Shown here piece after piece: positions 1-8,708 of a stretch of DNA of 64,000 nt. Made by a program: the position numbers and the translations under genes. The notes below the pieces were generated by a model. It had not been told where the DNA came from. It worked only from the letters and a program-made list of their open reading frames with translations, and ran no database searches. This DNA comes from UBA6163 sp041753075 (GTDB lineage Bacteria; Planctomycetota; Planctomycetia; Pirellulales; Pirellulaceae): positions 1-64,000 of the forward strand of contig JBGSVE010000063.1 in the NCBI GenBank assembly GCA_041753075.1. Direction: 5' to 3'. Numbering within the stretch: position 1 is the first letter of the stretch; every line of letters begins with the position of its first letter.

Positions 1-114
1 CGGCGGGTCTGCGTTGGTCGCGGGGTCGGGCTGCGGCAACGGCGGCTGGGCCGAACTGCGATGCGGCGAGATCGCGATCACGCCGAGCATCACTAACAAG
101 ATCATCCACCTCAT
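1..114 (-). CDS. Secreted protein, N-terminus only (cut by window edge)
   Basis: The first 38 codons of a minus-strand gene are present and the rest lies outside the window. The start is an ATG preceded at about 6 nt by a GGGAGG ribosome binding site, which is unusually good for this window. The translation begins MRWMILLVMLGVIAIS and continues into a Ser-Ser-Ala-Gln segment, which reads as a signal peptide, followed by a Pro-rich stretch. It lies downstream of, and in the same direction as, a MacA/MacB-type operon. By analogy it could be the TolC-like outer membrane partner, but no domain is visible, so this is inference from position only. Confidence 0.55.
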   Translation of the reverse strand, partial: MRWMILLVMLGVIAISPHRSSAQPPLPQPDPATNADPP

Positions 115-219
115 CGGGTTCCCTCCCGGAGACTGATTTCCTGGGCACGCAAAAATCGCGACTCCCAATAACGGGTTATCGTGCCGCAGCGAGCTAAGGC
201 ATGAGCCCAATACGGCCGA

Positions 220-233
220 TTGTAGAACAATTG
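220..233. repeat. TTGTAGAACAATTG copy 1
   Basis: This 14-bp near-palindrome lies between the permease gene and the secreted-protein gene. An identical copy is at 8139-8152, and the core GTAGAACA also occurs at 4563 and 15495. All four lie between genes or at gene ends. Confidence 0.5.
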
Positions 234-295
234 TCCTCAATTGTTTGGGATTCCGGGCCGGCTCTGCTGCCCAAACCATGCGGACAATTTCAACG

Positions 296-1618
296 CTACT
301 CGTGCCGCAGCGCGTCGATGGGGTTCATCTTCGCAGCGCGAATCGCCGGATACAGACCGCTGAGCAATCCGACGGCGACCGCGATGCCGACGGCTAGCGG
401 AATCGTGCCATAAACAATCGTTGGCTCGGCTTGGCGAATCGCGTCGGGCAGCGATGCAAACTTCTCCGGTGAAAACTTTTGCACCGAGTAAATCAACAGT
501 CGATACATCGGCGGACCCAGGAAACCCAGCAGGATTCCCAGCATCGCACCGCTGAAGCTGAGCACAATCGTTTCGACCAAAAACTGGCGAACAATATCGC
601 CACGCTTGGCACCCAAGGCGCGGCGAATACCAATCTCGCGAGTGCGTTCGGTCACACTGGCCAACATAATGTTCATGATCCCAATGCCGCCGACGATCAA
701 CGAAATGCAAGCGATCAACACGCCAATTCCCAAAAACATCAAACGCAAGTTGCGAGCTTGTTCGAGCAATTCAAGTGGTACCACGACCGCGACATCGTTA
801 AGCATTGCATGCCGCGGGTTGATTAACGACTCAACCATCGCCGCAGTGATCCGCACGCGGTCGACGTCGGCGACCTGGAGCGTGATTTGGTTCAGCTCCA
901 TGATTTCGGTTTCCATTTGGCCGCTGCGGCGCGTGAATACGGTATCGCCGATTCGCCGTCGCAACGTTTTGCTCGGAATATAAACGTCACCGGAAAAATC
1001 TTGCGAGTCCAGCGAACCGCCAATGGCCGCCGAGGCGTTGCGATGCTCCAGCACGCCGACGACGCGGTAGTAGTCTTCGCTTTCGGGGATGTAGATACGT
1101 TTGCCAAGCGGTTCGACCAGCGGAAACAACTTGTCAGCGACGCGGGCCGCCAAAACACAAACCGTATCGGCGCGAAGGTCGTCGGCATCGGCCAAAAACC
1201 TGCCGTCTCGTACCTTGAGCTTATTGACCTCGGCATAGTCGGGCGTACAACCGACTAAGCGACCATCGACCGTATTGTCGCTGACGGTGAACTGGCGACG
1301 GATTTCGCGAATCGGCAAAGCGCTCTCGATCGTTGGCACGTTAGAGACGATCAACTCGAGATCGCTGCGGCGTAGCCCATACTGAGCCGCCATGCCGGTC
1401 ATTTTGTCGGCCGATGGTTTGACGCTGCGAACGATGATCGTGTTTGCACCGAGCGATTCAATTTGCTTTTGAACCTGATCGCTGGCACCCTGGCTGACTG
1501 CCGTCAACACGATCACGGCCCACACACCGATCAAAATGCCGAGCATCGTCAACCCGCTGCGCAGCGGGTGCAGCAGTAGACTTTTGACGCCGAGTTGCCA
1601 AGTGCGAAGCCAGAGCAT
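296..1618 (-). CDS. MacB-type ABC transporter permease
   Basis: This is an inner-membrane permease of the MacB/FtsX type, which couples cytoplasmic ATP hydrolysis to periplasmic movements that push substrates into a tripartite efflux channel. The 440-residue protein has an N-terminal membrane segment (about residues 20-42), a large periplasmic MacB_PCD domain (about 45-270), and the FtsX domain with three membrane segments (about 295-425). The conserved stretch GGIGIMNIMLASVTERTREI and the C-terminal PIDALRHE are typical of the family. The ATPase lies 3 bp upstream as a separate gene, unlike E. coli MacB where both are fused. Specificity (antibiotic, lipoprotein, peptide) cannot be read from the sequence. 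Confidence 0.9.
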   Translation of the reverse strand: MLWLRTWQLGVKSLLLHPLRSGLTMLGILIGVWAVIVLTAVSQGASDQVQKQIESLGANTIIVRSVKPSADKMTGMAAQYGLRRSDLELIVSNVPTIESALPIREIRRQFTVSDNTVDGRLVGCTPDYAEVNKLKVRDGRFLADADDLRADTVCVLAARVADKLFPLVEPLGKRIYIPESEDYYRVVGVLEHRNASAAIGGSLDSQDFSGDVYIPSKTLRRRIGDTVFTRRSGQMETEIMELNQITLQVADVDRVRITAAMVESLINPRHAMLNDVAVVVPLELLEQARNLRLMFLGIGVLIACISLIVGGIGIMNIMLASVTERTREIGIRRALGAKRGDIVRQFLVETIVLSFSGAMLGILLGFLGPPMYRLLIYSVQKFSPEKFASLPDAIRQAEPTIVYGTIPLAVGIAVAVGLLSGLYPAIRAAKMNPIDALRHE

Positions 1619-1621
1619 GAT

Positions 1622-2458
1622 TTAGTGCTTGAGTTGGGCGAGGGCTTGAACGTGCTCTGCTTGCCGGTTGCGAGCTTCCTGTCGACTTTCTTCACTGTTG
1701 ACTTTGTCGCTGGATAATAATCCGTCGCGCAATCGCACGATTCGCTTGGCTCGCGCGGCAACTTCGTCTTCGTGCGTCACCATCACGATGGTTCGGCCTT
1801 CGTTGTTCAGCCGATCGAACAAGCCAAGGATTTCGTCGGTGGTTGCCGAATCGAGATTACCGGTCGCTTCGTCGGCGAGAATGAAGTAAGGATCGTTCAT
1901 CATGCTGCGGGCAATCGCCACACGTTGTTGTTGGCCACCGGAAAGCTGCATCGGACGATGGCCCAAGCGATCGGCCAAGCCGACGGATGACGCCAGCGCA
2001 ATCGCGCGGTCTTTCTCCTTCTGGCCAAGGCGACCTTGGTAATACAACGGCACCTGAATATTTTCAACGACGCTGTATTGTTGGATCAGGTTGTAAGATT
2101 GAAACACGAACCCAATCCGACGGCTGCGAATGTCAGCCAATTCGTCATCGGTCATCTTGGAAACATCGTCGGTGCCAAGAAAAAATTGGCCGCTGGTCGG
2201 TTTGTCGAGGCAACCGAGCATGTTCAGCAACGTACTTTTGCCGCTACCCGATGGTCCCATGATTGCGACGTAGTCACCTTCAGGGACGTCGAACGACACA
2301 CCGCGCAGCGCGTAAACGGTTTCGCTTTTCAATACATACGACTTTGCCAACTCACGAATCGACACCGCCGGTGGCTTCGCCGCTGCGGCACCCGTTTCGG
2401 GAAACGAACTATTGACGGCGGATGGAACCGGTGGATTGGCAACGGAGTAAGGCTGCAC
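1622..2458 (-). CDS. MacB/LolD-type ABC transporter ATP-binding protein
   Basis: Cytoplasmic ATPase of the efflux system, 278 residues. All nucleotide-binding motifs are present in order: Walker A GPSGSGKST, Q-loop FQSYNLIQQYSVVENI, signature LSGGQQQRVAIARSM, Walker B FILADEATGNLDS, and the switch histidine in VMVTHED. A 30-residue Pro/Ala-rich extension precedes the ATPase fold, and a charged tail of about 35 residues (SRQEARNRQAEHVQALAQLKH) follows it. The gene is separated by 3 bp from both neighbours, so one transcript and translational coupling are likely. Family members power MacAB export or LolCDE lipoprotein release; the adjacent adaptor favours the MacAB type. Confidence 0.93.
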   Translation of the reverse strand: MQPYSVANPPVPSAVNSSFPETGAAAAKPPAVSIRELAKSYVLKSETVYALRGVSFDVPEGDYVAIMGPSGSGKSTLLNMLGCLDKPTSGQFFLGTDDVSKMTDDELADIRSRRIGFVFQSYNLIQQYSVVENIQVPLYYQGRLGQKEKDRAIALASSVGLADRLGHRPMQLSGGQQQRVAIARSMMNDPYFILADEATGNLDSATTDEILGLFDRLNNEGRTIVMVTHEDEVAARAKRIVRLRDGLLSSDKVNSEESRQEARNRQAEHVQALAQLKH

Positions 2459-2461
2459 GTT

Positions 2462-4258
2462 CTACTCGCTCCCCTCGCTGGCACCGCCGCCAACCGTGGA
2501 CGTTGCTGCAGGAATTAACTTTACAGCGATTGCGGGTGAAGATGTTTTGTCCGGGGACGAATTTTCATCGACGGATGCGGCATCACGCTGGCCAGCTGCG
2601 CCTCTTGGTCCACCTTCACCTCGGGGCTGACCACCTTCACCTCGGGGCTGACCTTCGCCGCGGGGACCACCAGTACCGCCAGGCCCTCCGCCACCGGGTC
2701 CGCCGGGTCGAGCGCCTTTGCTGCGCATCGCGTTCGCTCCGTCACCAGGACGCATAGCGTCGGAAGGACCATCGGCGACCGCGCCCAAATCGCCTTCGCC
2801 GGAAAGCTGAGCGAGCGCTGAATTGTCATCGCGTTCGATTTCGGGCAAATCCATCAATGACAAATTCTGCCGCAGGTTCAGCACGACGTTGTCACCGGGA
2901 CTGATGCCTTCATTGATCGTCGCCATGTTTTCATTTGTCGCACCAATCGAAACTTCGCGGGTCTCGAACGAACGTGGTCCTTGGCGAACGAGCGAATAGG
3001 TCTTGCCGCCGTGTTCGTAAATAGCCTGGATCGGCACCTGCGTCGCTTCGGGCAATTGCTCGACGAAAATCTGTGCCTCGGCGGTCATACCGGTGCGGAT
3101 ATTGTCGGGCGGATTGTCGATTTCGATCAGGGTAGCGTACTCTTTGATCGAAGTGCTGAACCAACTGCCCGGTTCGGCATAGCGATTAACCTTCGAGACC
3201 CGGCCAATTAATTCCATGTTGTTAACGGCATCGATGCGGATTCTCGCCGGCATGCCAGGACGGATCAGCGTGATGCGTGACTCGTTGACATTGGCGCGAA
3301 CTTGCATCTTCGATGGATCAGGCAGCCGCAAGATCGTTTGTCGTTCGCGAATGATCGCACCGGGCTCAACCACAAACTCAGCGTTGCCGCCGCGGCTGCT
3401 GTATTGATTGGCGTGAATGACGACGCCCGCGGCCGGTGCGTTGATCGTACACAGTTCAATCTGCCGTTGCAGATCTCGCAGGTCGCCTTGTTCTTCTTCG
3501 AGCGCACCCATTGCGGCGGCCAATTGAGCTTCGGCGGCATCGATCGCGCTATCAAACTGCACCAACATTTTTTGTCTCGTCAGATTCTGCAGCACCTTCA
3601 ATCGACTCTCGGCACCTTCGAGTAGGTTGCGATTGTTCGCGACAGCAAACTGGTCGGCTTCGAGTTGCAGCGACTTGACCAAGCCTTTGGCAACCAACCG
3701 CTGAGAACTTTCAAGGGCCAATTGCGCCTTGCGAAGTCCTTGTTCGGCGATCGCCATTTCGCTCTGAATCAACCGTTCCTCGGTTTGAAACAAACCTTCG
3801 AGATACTCTTGTCGCGATATTTTCGCTTGCTCAACCAGTGCTTCCGCCGAGGCGACGGCTGATTCCGCCGCAATCACGATAATGCGTTTTTCTTTTTGTG
3901 ACGTTTCCAGCGCTGACGAATCGAGTTCCAGGAGTTTGTCTCCTTCTTTGACGAGCGTGCCCTCTTCGACAACCCACAACAGCGCCGTACCTGAGGCACC
4001 GCCGCGAGCACGCACCTTACAAACAATATCAACGTTGCTGGCGCTTTCGAGTTCGCCCTGCTCGAGCACGATATGGTCGAAGGGGCCACGCGACGCTTCG
4101 GCAACAATCAAGTCCGTTCGAATTGCCGAGGCGCGGGTTCGCATCCAATAATAATACCCGCCACCGCCCAGGGCCACGGCAATCGCCAGTACGACCAGCA
4201 GCCCCGAAATGGCACCGCCGGTGCGCGGATGAACGAGACGATCGATTTTGGTTTGCAT
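2462..4258 (-). CDS. Efflux periplasmic adaptor subunit (MacA/HlyD family)
   Basis: Periplasmic adaptor that joins the MacB-like permease to an outer-membrane duct. The ATG at 4258 is preferred (598 residues) because it begins MQTKIDRLVHPRTGGAISG directly before a single membrane anchor (about residues 17-38). An upstream in-frame ATG would add 79 residues unlike any adaptor. It contains a lipoyl/barrel-sandwich region, a long coiled-coil hairpin rich in Gln/Glu/Ala (about 120-290) and beta-barrel domains (about 300-470). The last 80 residues are a low-complexity Gly/Pro/Arg tail built from PRGEGG units, which is absent from model MacA proteins. First gene of the operon. Confidence 0.88.
   Translation of the reverse strand: MQTKIDRLVHPRTGGAISGLLVVLAIAVALGGGGYYYWMRTRASAIRTDLIVAEASRGPFDHIVLEQGELESASNVDIVCKVRARGGASGTALLWVVEEGTLVKEGDKLLELDSSALETSQKEKRIIVIAAESAVASAEALVEQAKISRQEYLEGLFQTEERLIQSEMAIAEQGLRKAQLALESSQRLVAKGLVKSLQLEADQFAVANNRNLLEGAESRLKVLQNLTRQKMLVQFDSAIDAAEAQLAAAMGALEEEQGDLRDLQRQIELCTINAPAAGVVIHANQYSSRGGNAEFVVEPGAIIRERQTILRLPDPSKMQVRANVNESRITLIRPGMPARIRIDAVNNMELIGRVSKVNRYAEPGSWFSTSIKEYATLIEIDNPPDNIRTGMTAEAQIFVEQLPEATQVPIQAIYEHGGKTYSLVRQGPRSFETREVSIGATNENMATINEGISPGDNVVLNLRQNLSLMDLPEIERDDNSALAQLSGEGDLGAVADGPSDAMRPGDGANAMRSKGARPGGPGGGGPGGTGGPRGEGQPRGEGGQPRGEGGPRGAAGQRDAASVDENSSPDKTSSPAIAVKLIPAATSTVGGGASEGSE
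2610..2651 (-). repeat. Tandem 21-bp repeat inside the adaptor tail
   Basis: Two perfect adjacent copies of a 21-bp unit encode RGEGGQP-type heptapeptides. Further degenerate Gly/Arg copies flank them. Such in-frame heptad repeats can change copy number without breaking the gene. Confidence 0.8.
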
Positions 4259-4626
4259 GTCGATTCGTAACTGAAGGAGGGAATCGGTCAGGTGGGACCG
4301 CGTTTGCTCAACGCATCGCAGCACTCTCCAGGATACCGCAAAGGCTATCCCAATGGAAAAAAAACTCTGCCAAGATTGCGGAAATTGACAGCGAAAATCG
4401 CGTGTCTGCTGCGCCCGTAGGCTTTCAACCCGAATCGTCGCCATAAGTTCCGGCGGCGCGGTGTTGCTGTTCGCGCCGCGAAGCGAACATGCCATACTCC
4501 GCCGCGAAGACTGACTTCACATTCGTCGTCAGTCAAACTCTAGTTTTAGGGTTGGAGCGTCGTAGAACATTTTGCGGTCTCAACCGACTTCGAACACAAC
4601 CATCGCCACGACGCGAGCAGGCACGG
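4259..4626. promoter_or_regulatory. Divergent intergenic region, 368 bp
   Basis: It separates the leftward efflux operon from the rightward isomerase gene, so it must carry two outward promoters, although no convincing -35/-10 pair can be picked by eye. It contains a copy of the recurrent GTAGAACA motif (4555-4574). No coding region with family resemblance is seen. Confidence 0.4.
4555..4574 (+). repeat. GAGCGTCGTAGAACATTTTG motif copy
   Basis: A 20-bp motif that matches 15487-15506 at 19 of 20 positions. It lies in the leader of the isomerase gene here, but immediately after an exbD stop codon there. Confidence 0.55.
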
Positions 4627-5442
4627 ATGAAACAGATCGCGATTAGCCAACTAACAACGTTGCGCTGGGACCTCGAAACCGAAATCGTCGCGGCCAACCA
4701 GCGCGGCCTTCGCGGCATCGGTATTTGGCGACCCAAAGTAGACGATTTGGGACTGGACCGGACCTGCGAACTGCTGTTCGAAAATCGCATCGCGGTCTCG
4801 TCGTTGTCGTGGGCCGGAGGGTTTACCGGCAGCGACGGACGCCGTTTCGCCGACGCGGTTGAAGACGCCCTCGACGCGGTGCATGACGCCCAGGTGCTCG
4901 GTGCCGAGACGCTGGTCGTCATCGCCGGCGGACGCAACAATCACATCAAAGGTCACTTGCACAACACGCTGTGCGATGCACTTGCTGAGATCAACGCGGC
5001 CGCGATTGAAAACGAAGTCAAACTGGCAATCGAGCCATTCCATCCAGGCTGTGGGGACGAATGGTCGTTCGTCAGCGACGTCCGCTCGACCCTGGATGTG
5101 ATTGCGGCCGTCGGCAGCGACAATCTCGGTCTGGTTCTCGACACCTATCACCTCGGGCTCGATTCGTCGGTCCACCAATGGTTGCCGGGCGTGATTCGCT
5201 ATTTGCAATTGGTGCAATTGGGTGATGGCCGCCACAGTCCGCTGGGCGAAATGAACCGCTGCTTGCTCGGAAACGGCAGCGTGCCAATTCCCGCCATCTT
5301 AGAAATGCTCGCCGCCGGTGGATACGATTCCTGGATCGAAGTCGAATTGCTGGGTGCTGACATCGAGTCGCTTGAATACGATACGATTTTGGATCACTCT
5401 TTAGCCTATCTGAAAAACTTTCGCGACCTTGTCAAGCAGTAA
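4627..5442 (+). CDS. Sugar phosphate isomerase/epimerase (TIM barrel, AP-endonuclease 2 family)
   Basis: A 271-residue cytoplasmic protein of the xylose-isomerase-like TIM-barrel superfamily, which epimerises or isomerises sugars using a divalent metal held by Glu/Asp/His residues. Supporting segments are the strand ending ETLVVIAGG, the metal-ligand region VKLAIEPFHP (Glu), LGLVLDTYHLGLD (Asp and His), LVQLGDGRHSP and, near the end, IEVELLG (Glu). The ATG at 4627 starts MKQIAISQLTTLRWDLETEI, the usual beginning of the family. A longer upstream reading frame gives Arg-rich sequence without similarity. The substrate is unknown. Confidence 0.82.
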   Translation: MKQIAISQLTTLRWDLETEIVAANQRGLRGIGIWRPKVDDLGLDRTCELLFENRIAVSSLSWAGGFTGSDGRRFADAVEDALDAVHDAQVLGAETLVVIAGGRNNHIKGHLHNTLCDALAEINAAAIENEVKLAIEPFHPGCGDEWSFVSDVRSTLDVIAAVGSDNLGLVLDTYHLGLDSSVHQWLPGVIRYLQLVQLGDGRHSPLGEMNRCLLGNGSVPIPAILEMLAAGGYDSWIEVELLGADIESLEYDTILDHSLAYLKNFRDLVKQ

Positions 5443-5466
5443 ACCCACCACACAGTCGAGTCAATC

Positions 5467-6063
5467 ATGTCGGACGTCTTCGGCGGCTCCAATCCTTACG
5501 CACCGACACTTTCGCCATCGTTCGGTTTGCCCCAAGGTGCGGAGGGAGCCGAGGCGACACGCAACATGTATCTCTCGCACGAGGCGTCCATAAAGTCGGT
5601 TGGCTTCCTTTATTTGTTAGGCGGTGTTTTTTGTGTGTTGTTCACACTTGGCTATATCGCTGCGGGCGTCGCGATGATCAATGGCAATGAACCCAATGGC
5701 CAAGGAGCGGGCGCAGCTTTAATCGTGTTGGGGATCGTTGTTGGTGGCCTTGGTGTACTGCAGTTTTTTACGGGTCTGGGTTTGCGAAAGCTAACGCCTT
5801 GGACACGAATCGCGGCAATCGTGTTCTCCGCAATTGGATTGATTGGATTTCCCATTGGCACAATCATCAGCGGTTACATCTTGTATTTGATGGTGTCTGA
5901 AAAAGGCCAATTCGTGTTCTCGCCGGCCTATGCGGATGTGATCAAGCAAACCCCGCACATCAAATACAAAACCTCAATAGTCGTGTGGATTTTCCTCGGG
6001 CTGTTGGTGGTGCTGATCACGATCGGCGTAATCGCGGTGGTCATCGCATCGGCAACTCGGTGA
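5467..6063 (+). CDS. Small four-helix membrane protein, function unknown
   Basis: A 198-residue protein of unknown function. After a soluble N-terminus containing GGSNPYAPT, a motif frequent at the start of planctomycete membrane proteins, it has four predicted membrane segments: about residues 45-68, 75-100, 115-140 and 172-196. The linkers are short and the C-terminus ends right after the last helix. It starts 24 bp downstream of the isomerase and may be cotranscribed with it. No catalytic motif is visible. It could be a member of one of the DUF families of small integral membrane proteins; no specific name can be supported. Confidence 0.7.
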   Translation: MSDVFGGSNPYAPTLSPSFGLPQGAEGAEATRNMYLSHEASIKSVGFLYLLGGVFCVLFTLGYIAAGVAMINGNEPNGQGAGAALIVLGIVVGGLGVLQFFTGLGLRKLTPWTRIAAIVFSAIGLIGFPIGTIISGYILYLMVSEKGQFVFSPAYADVIKQTPHIKYKTSIVVWIFLGLLVVLITIGVIAVVIASATR

Positions 6064-6129
6064 TGTAATTGTTGAGCGGATCGGCGCTAGCCGCCGGTTT
6101 CGATCGAGAAGTCCACCAGAGGTAAAAAG

Positions 6130-6639
6130 TTGAACGCGTTACAAAAAACTCTCGCCGCCATGCTGCTCATCTTTTTCATCACAACGATGAGCTCGTTGAC
6201 GGGCCAATTCAATACGCAATTAATCATGGGTGATGTGGCACCAAAGTGGACCGATCTGGACGGAGTGGACGGTGCCAAGCATTCCAGCGACGAATGAAGC
6301 GCAAAGGAGTGTGTTGTCGTCGCCTTCACATGCAACAGTTGTCCCTATGCTGTCGATGTCGAAGATCGTTTGGTAGCGCTTTCCAAACGGCTAAGAAATT
6401 TTGGCGGTGTGCTGGTGGCCATCAGCGTCAACACGATCGATGAGGACAACCTGCAAGCGATGCGGCTTCGCGCGAATGAAAAAGCGTTCGACTTTGCGTA
6501 ACTATTAAACGGTACCGATCGGCTGCCGGATACGATTCAATCGATCAGCCGCAACGCGATCGCGTGCAGTTCCCGCGCGTGGTACACGACCACACGAAAT
6601 CTAAAAGCTGATCTTGATGCTTTTTTGATAGTTTGTTAG
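6130..6639 (+). pseudogene. Decayed redoxin/thioredoxin-like gene with two in-frame stops
   Basis: One reading frame from TTG 6130 to the stop at 6637 encodes a signal-like N-terminus, then GDVAPKWTDLDGVDG. After a TGA (6295-6297) it continues with VVVAFTCNSCPYAVDVEDRL, the CxxCP redox motif of the AhpC/TSA-type redoxins common in planctomycetes. It goes on to VAISVNTIDEDNLQAMRLRA, then meets a TAA (6499-6501). The part beyond that stop no longer resembles the family. The order of segments is right for a redoxin of about 190 residues, so this is a dead gene rather than a chance open frame. Confidence 0.75.
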
Positions 6640-6723
6640 CGTCCACATCGGCGTCCTGTTGTTGCAGGAAAGCGAATTTGTTCGAGTGGTCGTGGCGACC
6701 ACGGTTCATGGAGGAATCGCAGC

Positions 6724-8127
6724 GTGCAAACGCTTAAAACAGCCATCGTCGTGCTCTTGTTGATGACGGTGATGTACGGCTCATACGTGTCTTTGACGAC
6801 GCCGCCGGAGCCGTTGCCCGAGGCAATCGCTTCGCTGATCGAAGAATCTGGCGACTTTTCGCTGGATATTGATCTCGGCATGACCCAAGACGACTCCACC
6901 CAGCCAGGCGCAGCGACGGCGGCGATCCCGCCGACGGCCAGCGACCTGCCGCTTGTTCCCAGCACTCCCGATCTGGGGTTGCCTGAATTTGCCAGTTCGG
7001 CACCCGTGGCGACGACACCCCCAGTCATTGACGAATTGCCCTCGTTCAGTGCACCCGCCATTCCAGACGCCGCCACCAGCTCGGCGGTTACCGGTTCACT
7101 CTCGGACAACTCCTTAACGCTATCGCCGCCGATCGGAAACGCATCGGTAGCAACGCCAATCGAACAATTGCAATTGCCCAAACCGGAACCCGGTTCACTT
7201 GCGTTGGCCTTCGATACGGCGCGCGACTATCCCGCCACGGATGACAGCAAGCTGGCGCTACCGGACCCCACCTCGCTTGATCCATTGCCACCAGGATCAA
7301 ATTGGAAATCCGATGCGACGCCAGTTGGTTTTGAGATGCCAATAAAAGACGCTGCTCGACCTGGATTGAGCGCGCCGCCGTCACTGAAAGCCGGCATGGC
7401 GTTGCCCACGACCACGGCAGCCGAACCGAACATGGGCCTGGCCAACGCGATCCGCACCGCCGATCGACAATATGCTGCTGATCAACACGCCGCGGCTCTG
7501 GCGACACTGAGTCTGTTCTACAACACACCGGATTTATCGCCGGTTGATCGCGAGGCGTTGATCAGTCGGCTTGACCCGTTGGCGGCAAGCGTGATTTATT
7601 CGCGCCGCCATTTGCTCGAACAACCGCATCGCGTCGGTGCAAACGAAACGTTAATGGAAATTGCCGCGAGGTACGAATTGCCCTGGCAATTGCTCGCCAA
7701 CGTCAACGGCGTCGATGACCCCGTTTCGGTGTTACCGGGCACTGAGTTGAAAGTATTTCGCGGGCCATTTCGCGCCGAAGTCGATTTAGCGAAAAGCGAG
7801 TTGACAATTTTCTTGGGCGACATGTACGCCGGACGTTTTGGGATCAACGTGGGCGACGAACCTGCGCCCCAAGCCGGCACCTACACGATTCAGGATAAAC
7901 AGACGACGCGTACTTTCTATGACAAGAACGGTTCGCCAGTTCCTCCGGGCGACGCACGCAATCCATACGGTTCGATGTGGATGGATTTGGGCAAACAATT
8001 GTGCATCCATGGCAGCCCTAGCGATTCCGCTGCGACGCCGGGCGGCTGTATCAGTTTGCGTAGCGGTGACGCGGATGATTTGTACGGTATCCTTAGCCAA
8101 GGTTCGACCGTTACCATTCGCCGCTAG
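6724..8127 (+). CDS. LysM and L,D-transpeptidase (YkuD) domain protein
   Basis: A 467-residue exported or membrane-anchored enzyme that would form or modify 3-3 cross-links in peptidoglycan. It begins at GTG with a short hydrophobic segment (about residues 4-22). A Pro/Ala/Thr-rich linker of nearly 200 residues follows, then a LysM domain (about 300-345, HRVGANETLMEIAARY), then the YkuD domain (about 350-467). The catalytic signature is HGSPSDSAATPGGCISL, with His429 and the nucleophile Cys442. The serine after Cys-Ile replaces the arginine seen in many YkuD enzymes. The long linker would let the catalytic domain reach across the periplasm. The gene stands just after the dead redoxin and before pyrE. 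Confidence 0.88.
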   Translation: MQTLKTAIVVLLLMTVMYGSYVSLTTPPEPLPEAIASLIEESGDFSLDIDLGMTQDDSTQPGAATAAIPPTASDLPLVPSTPDLGLPEFASSAPVATTPPVIDELPSFSAPAIPDAATSSAVTGSLSDNSLTLSPPIGNASVATPIEQLQLPKPEPGSLALAFDTARDYPATDDSKLALPDPTSLDPLPPGSNWKSDATPVGFEMPIKDAARPGLSAPPSLKAGMALPTTTAAEPNMGLANAIRTADRQYAADQHAAALATLSLFYNTPDLSPVDREALISRLDPLAASVIYSRRHLLEQPHRVGANETLMEIAARYELPWQLLANVNGVDDPVSVLPGTELKVFRGPFRAEVDLAKSELTIFLGDMYAGRFGINVGDEPAPQAGTYTIQDKQTTRTFYDKNGSPVPPGDARNPYGSMWMDLGKQLCIHGSPSDSAATPGGCISLRSGDADDLYGILSQGSTVTIRR

Positions 8128-8138
8128 TGGTTCGCAAA

Positions 8139-8152
8139 TTGTAGAACAATTG
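8139..8152. repeat. TTGTAGAACAATTG copy 2
   Basis: Identical to 220-233. It lies in the 26-bp gap between the transpeptidase stop and the pyrE start, where it ends 1 bp before the pyrE ATG and so occupies the ribosome-binding position. Confidence 0.55.
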
Positions 8153-8153
8153 C

Positions 8154-8708
8154 ATGAATACTTACGATCCTGAGACGCTAAAGGAACTGTTGCGCCAGCA
8201 CGCGCTGACGTTCGGTACGTTCACTTTGGCCAGCGGCAAGACGGCCAGCTACTATCTTGATTGCCGCCGCATCACCCTGCATCCTCAAGGTGCAAACGTG
8301 ATTGCCCTGGGCATGTTGGAATTGATCACCGCAATGAACCCAGTGCCCGCAGCGGTGGGCGGCATGGCCATTGGCGCTGATCCGATCACGGCCTCGATCG
8401 TCACGATTGCCGGTCAACGCAATCTACCGCTGCTCGGTTTCATGGTTCGCAAAGAGCCCAAGGGCCACGGCACCGGACGCCAAGTCGAAGGGCCCGTCGA
8501 ACCGGGCCAAGAAGTTGTCATCGTCGAGGACGTCATCACCAGTGGCGGCAGCGCCTTGGCGGCGGTCGAAGCGGCTCAAGCGTTTGGTCTGACGGTCCGC
8601 GGCGTGATCGGCATCATCGATCGGCTTGCCGGTGGTGAACAAGCGTTTGCGGCCAAGGGCATCCCACTGACGACGCTGTTGACAATTCGAGACTTCGGGA
8701 TCCGCTAA
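8154..8708 (+). CDS. pyrE: Orotate phosphoribosyltransferase
   Basis: Transfers the ribose-5-phosphate of PRPP to orotate to make orotidine monophosphate, the fifth step of pyrimidine synthesis in the cytoplasm. The 184-residue protein has the PRPP-binding loop VVIVEDVITSGGSALAAVEA (about residues 120-139). It also has the flexible-loop region RKEPKGHGTGRQVEG and the N-terminal FTLASGKTASYYLDCR segment, both typical of PyrE. Length is slightly short but complete. Its last 4 bp overlap the end of the convergent NADH dehydrogenase gene. The palindrome TTGTAGAACAATTG occupies the position of its ribosome binding site. Confidence 0.95.
   Translation: MNTYDPETLKELLRQHALTFGTFTLASGKTASYYLDCRRITLHPQGANVIALGMLELITAMNPVPAAVGGMAIGADPITASIVTIAGQRNLPLLGFMVRKEPKGHGTGRQVEGPVEPGQEVVIVEDVITSGGSALAAVEAAQAFGLTVRGVIGIIDRLAGGEQAFAAKGIPLTTLLTIRDFGIR

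Noticed and set aside
4489..4626. Upstream extension of the sugar isomerase to 317 residues
   Set aside because: The added 46 residues are Arg-rich and unlike the family, while ATG 4627 gives the normal N-terminus.
6295..6297. In-frame TGA in the redoxin as selenocysteine
   Set aside because: It does not occupy a cysteine position of the redox motif, a TAA also interrupts the same frame, and no SECIS-like hairpin is evident downstream. A dead gene explains it better.
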